Assembly (NCBI RefSeq): GCF_017406825.1
Contig: NZ_JAFQXT010000047.1
Span: 1-33,350, forward strand
Direction: 5' to 3'
Length of the DNA: 33,350 bases
Origin: Methanobrevibacter sp.
Lineage (GTDB): Archaea > Methanobacteriota > Methanobacteria > Methanobacteriales > Methanobacteriaceae
Positions 32,192 to 33,350 of this stretch are shown piece after piece. The stretch's first letter is position 1. The number at the start of each line of letters is the position of its first letter. Both the position numbers and the translations under genes were made by a program. The notes under the pieces are model-generated. The model did no database searches, was not told where the DNA came from, and saw only the letters and a list, made by a program, of their open reading frames with translations.

Positions 32192-33160
32192 CTAAATTCC
32201 ATTTATTTTCTGATGCCAGTTCCATGCAGACTCGACGATTTGCTCCAAATCATATTGAGGAGTCCAACCGAGTTCATTTTGGATTTTTGAGGAATCCGCA
32301 ACCAATATTGCAGGGTCTCCTTCACGGCGTTTGTCGACTTTAACCTCAAAGTCACTGCCAGTGACTTTCTTACACATTTCAATTACTTCTAGAACTGAGA
32401 ATCCCTTACCGTTTCCTAAATTAAAGACATCTGATTTATTTTCCTTGCATAAATATTCATATGCCTTAATATGTGCATCGGCAAGGTCATTGACATGGAT
32501 ATAATCCCTGATGCAGGTTCCATCTGGAGTATCATAATCATCCCCATAGATGTATATGCAGTCACGCTGTCCGCTTGCCGCATCCAATATCAATGGTATC
32601 AGATGAGTTTCAGGGTCATGGAATTCCCCTATCTCACCATCAAAGTCACATCCTGATGCATTGAAGTATCTTAATGCCACATAGTTAAAATCGCCTTTTG
32701 CAGCTTCCCTTTCAAGAGCCTTTTCAACAAGCCATTTGGAATGGCCATAAGGATTGATCGGCTTTAGGTTTGAATCCTCAGTGATTGGAATTTCCTCAGG
32801 ATTTCCATATACGGCTGCAGTTGATGAGAATATGAATTTATCTACGCCGTATTCTCTCATTACCTTAAGGAGATTTAAAGTATTTTTATAATTGTTTTTT
32901 AAATATTTCTGAGGCATTTCAACAGATTCCGCTACAGAAATGAAGCCTGCAAAGTGAATGACACCATCGATATCATATTTTTCAAAAACTTCATTCAAAT
33001 CGCTGCTTCCGATATCGCAGTTTTCGAAACTTCCCCATTTAACGAAATTCTCATAACCTTTTGAGAGATTATCCAGAACAACAGTGTCATAACCTGCATT
33101 GTGTAGGGCCTTATTGGTATGGGAAACAATATAGCCTGCTCCACCAGTAACTAGAATCAA
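32192..33160 (-). CDS. galE: UDP-glucose 4-epimerase
   Basis: GalE interconverts UDP-glucose and UDP-galactose using bound NAD. From TTG at 33160 the product has 322 residues and begins MILVTGGAGYI as in the family; AGGTG lies six bases before this codon, while an upstream GTG at 33169 would add three residues. The catalytic Ser-Tyr-Lys triad is in FSSTAAVYG and NPYGHSK. The LRYFNASG, CIRDYIHVNDLA and REGDPAILVAD motifs follow. Oddity: the third glycine of the NAD loop (GGAGYIG) is Val12 here, one base change from Gly. It might weaken NAD binding or be a sequence error. The coiled-coil protein gene follows in the same operon. Confidence 0.93.
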   Translation of the reverse strand: MILVTGGAGYIVSHTNKALHNAGYDTVVLDNLSKGYENFVKWGSFENCDIGSSDLNEVFEKYDIDGVIHFAGFISVAESVEMPQKYLKNNYKNTLNLLKVMREYGVDKFIFSSTAAVYGNPEEIPITEDSNLKPINPYGHSKWLVEKALEREAAKGDFNYVALRYFNASGCDFDGEIGEFHDPETHLIPLILDAASGQRDCIYIYGDDYDTPDGTCIRDYIHVNDLADAHIKAYEYLCKENKSDVFNLGNGKGFSVLEVIEMCKKVTGSDFEVKVDKRREGDPAILVADSSKIQNELGWTPQYDLEQIVESAWNWHQKINGI

Positions 33161-33169
33161 TCTGAACAC

Positions 33170-33350
33170 CTAGATAAATTTACCTAACTTGAGTAAAGCT
33201 TTAGGAGAAACTTTGATTAATTTTTGAACGATTTCAGTGGTGGAAATCTTATCGAATTTTTCTCCTTGGAAAGCATGACCTATGCTGTCCAATTCATCAT
33301 CGGATTAGGTGAGCAGTTTTTCCTGTACCTTTTTATATCTTTTAATTTCA
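33170..33350 (-). pseudogene. 3' end of a gene cut by an in-frame stop (partial at window edge)
   Basis: On the minus strand one frame is open from the window edge for 14 codons (EIKRYKKVQEKLLT), meets TAA at 33307-33305, and then continues for 44 codons (SDDELDSIGHAFQGEKFDKI and onward to LLKLGKFI) before a TAG directly ahead of galE. Both pieces have protein-like composition in the same frame, so a premature stop (for example CAA to TAA) is the simple reading. If the TAA is the natural end, the 44 codons are a tail without a start. The gene family is not recognisable from so little. Confidence 0.5.

Noticed and set aside
1..33350. CRISPR arrays, insertion sequences, tRNA or rRNA genes
   Set aside because: No regularly spaced repeats, transposase motifs, terminal inverted repeats with target duplications, or cloverleaf-like GC-rich islands were seen on reading both strands. 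A dedicated RNA search was not possible here.

Overview
The window looks like chromosomal DNA from a methanogenic archaeon of the order Methanobacteriales, most probably Methanobrevibacter or a close relative. The basis is gene content plus base composition. It carries methenyl-H4MPT cyclohydrolase (mch), the beta-RFAP synthase of methanopterin synthesis, the NifH-like reductase of coenzyme F430 synthesis (cfbC), archaeal transcription factor S, archaeal TATA-type promoters, GGTGA-type ribosome binding sites, very AT-rich intergenic DNA and the relic of a surface adhesin. The genus is an inference; no 16S rRNA or tRNA gene was seen.

Layout. 1-5120: mch, a signal-less 27-residue-repeat (BspA/DUF285-like) protein, a nitroreductase and a CLC chloride/proton exchanger, all on the minus strand. 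5195-10091: two ATP-grasp ligase paralogues around a transcription factor S gene, a 13-codon remnant of a further paralogue start, and a broken adhesin gene. 10315-12010: a three-gene membrane operon of DUF2162, ExbB-like and ExbD-like (DUF2149) proteins. 12221-15228: arylacetate-CoA ligase with an ACT protein, a small winged-helix protein and a short-chain dehydrogenase. 15401-17655: methanopterin enzyme, a zinc-carboxypeptidase-like protein and ferritin. 17740-21995: NudC coupled to a third ATP-grasp paralogue, a MalY/PatB aminotransferase-fold enzyme end to end with it, and a DUF308 membrane protein. 22057-26885: a ribbon-helix-helix-like protein with palindromic operators, an iron-sulfur flavoprotein, seryl-tRNA synthetase, ArsC-like and HAD proteins and small membrane proteins. 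26918-31225: a tightly packed minus-strand operon purF, U32 protein, cfbC, DNA-alkyltransferase and a membrane protein. 31289-33350: a coiled-coil protein of unknown function, galE, and the broken end of one more gene.

The most unusual theme is the family of three ATP-grasp ligases of about 565 residues. Each ends in a domain that resembles the second half of a Rossmann-type methyltransferase without the glycine-rich SAM loop. One copy is translationally close to nudC, and another is followed by the trace of a lost copy. The substrate is unknown; the ATP-grasp core is of the type that joins a carboxylate to an amine. Other points of interest are the ExbB/ExbD-like pair in an organism without an outer membrane, the multi-lesion adhesin pseudogene, and a likely self-regulating repressor with three palindromic sites.
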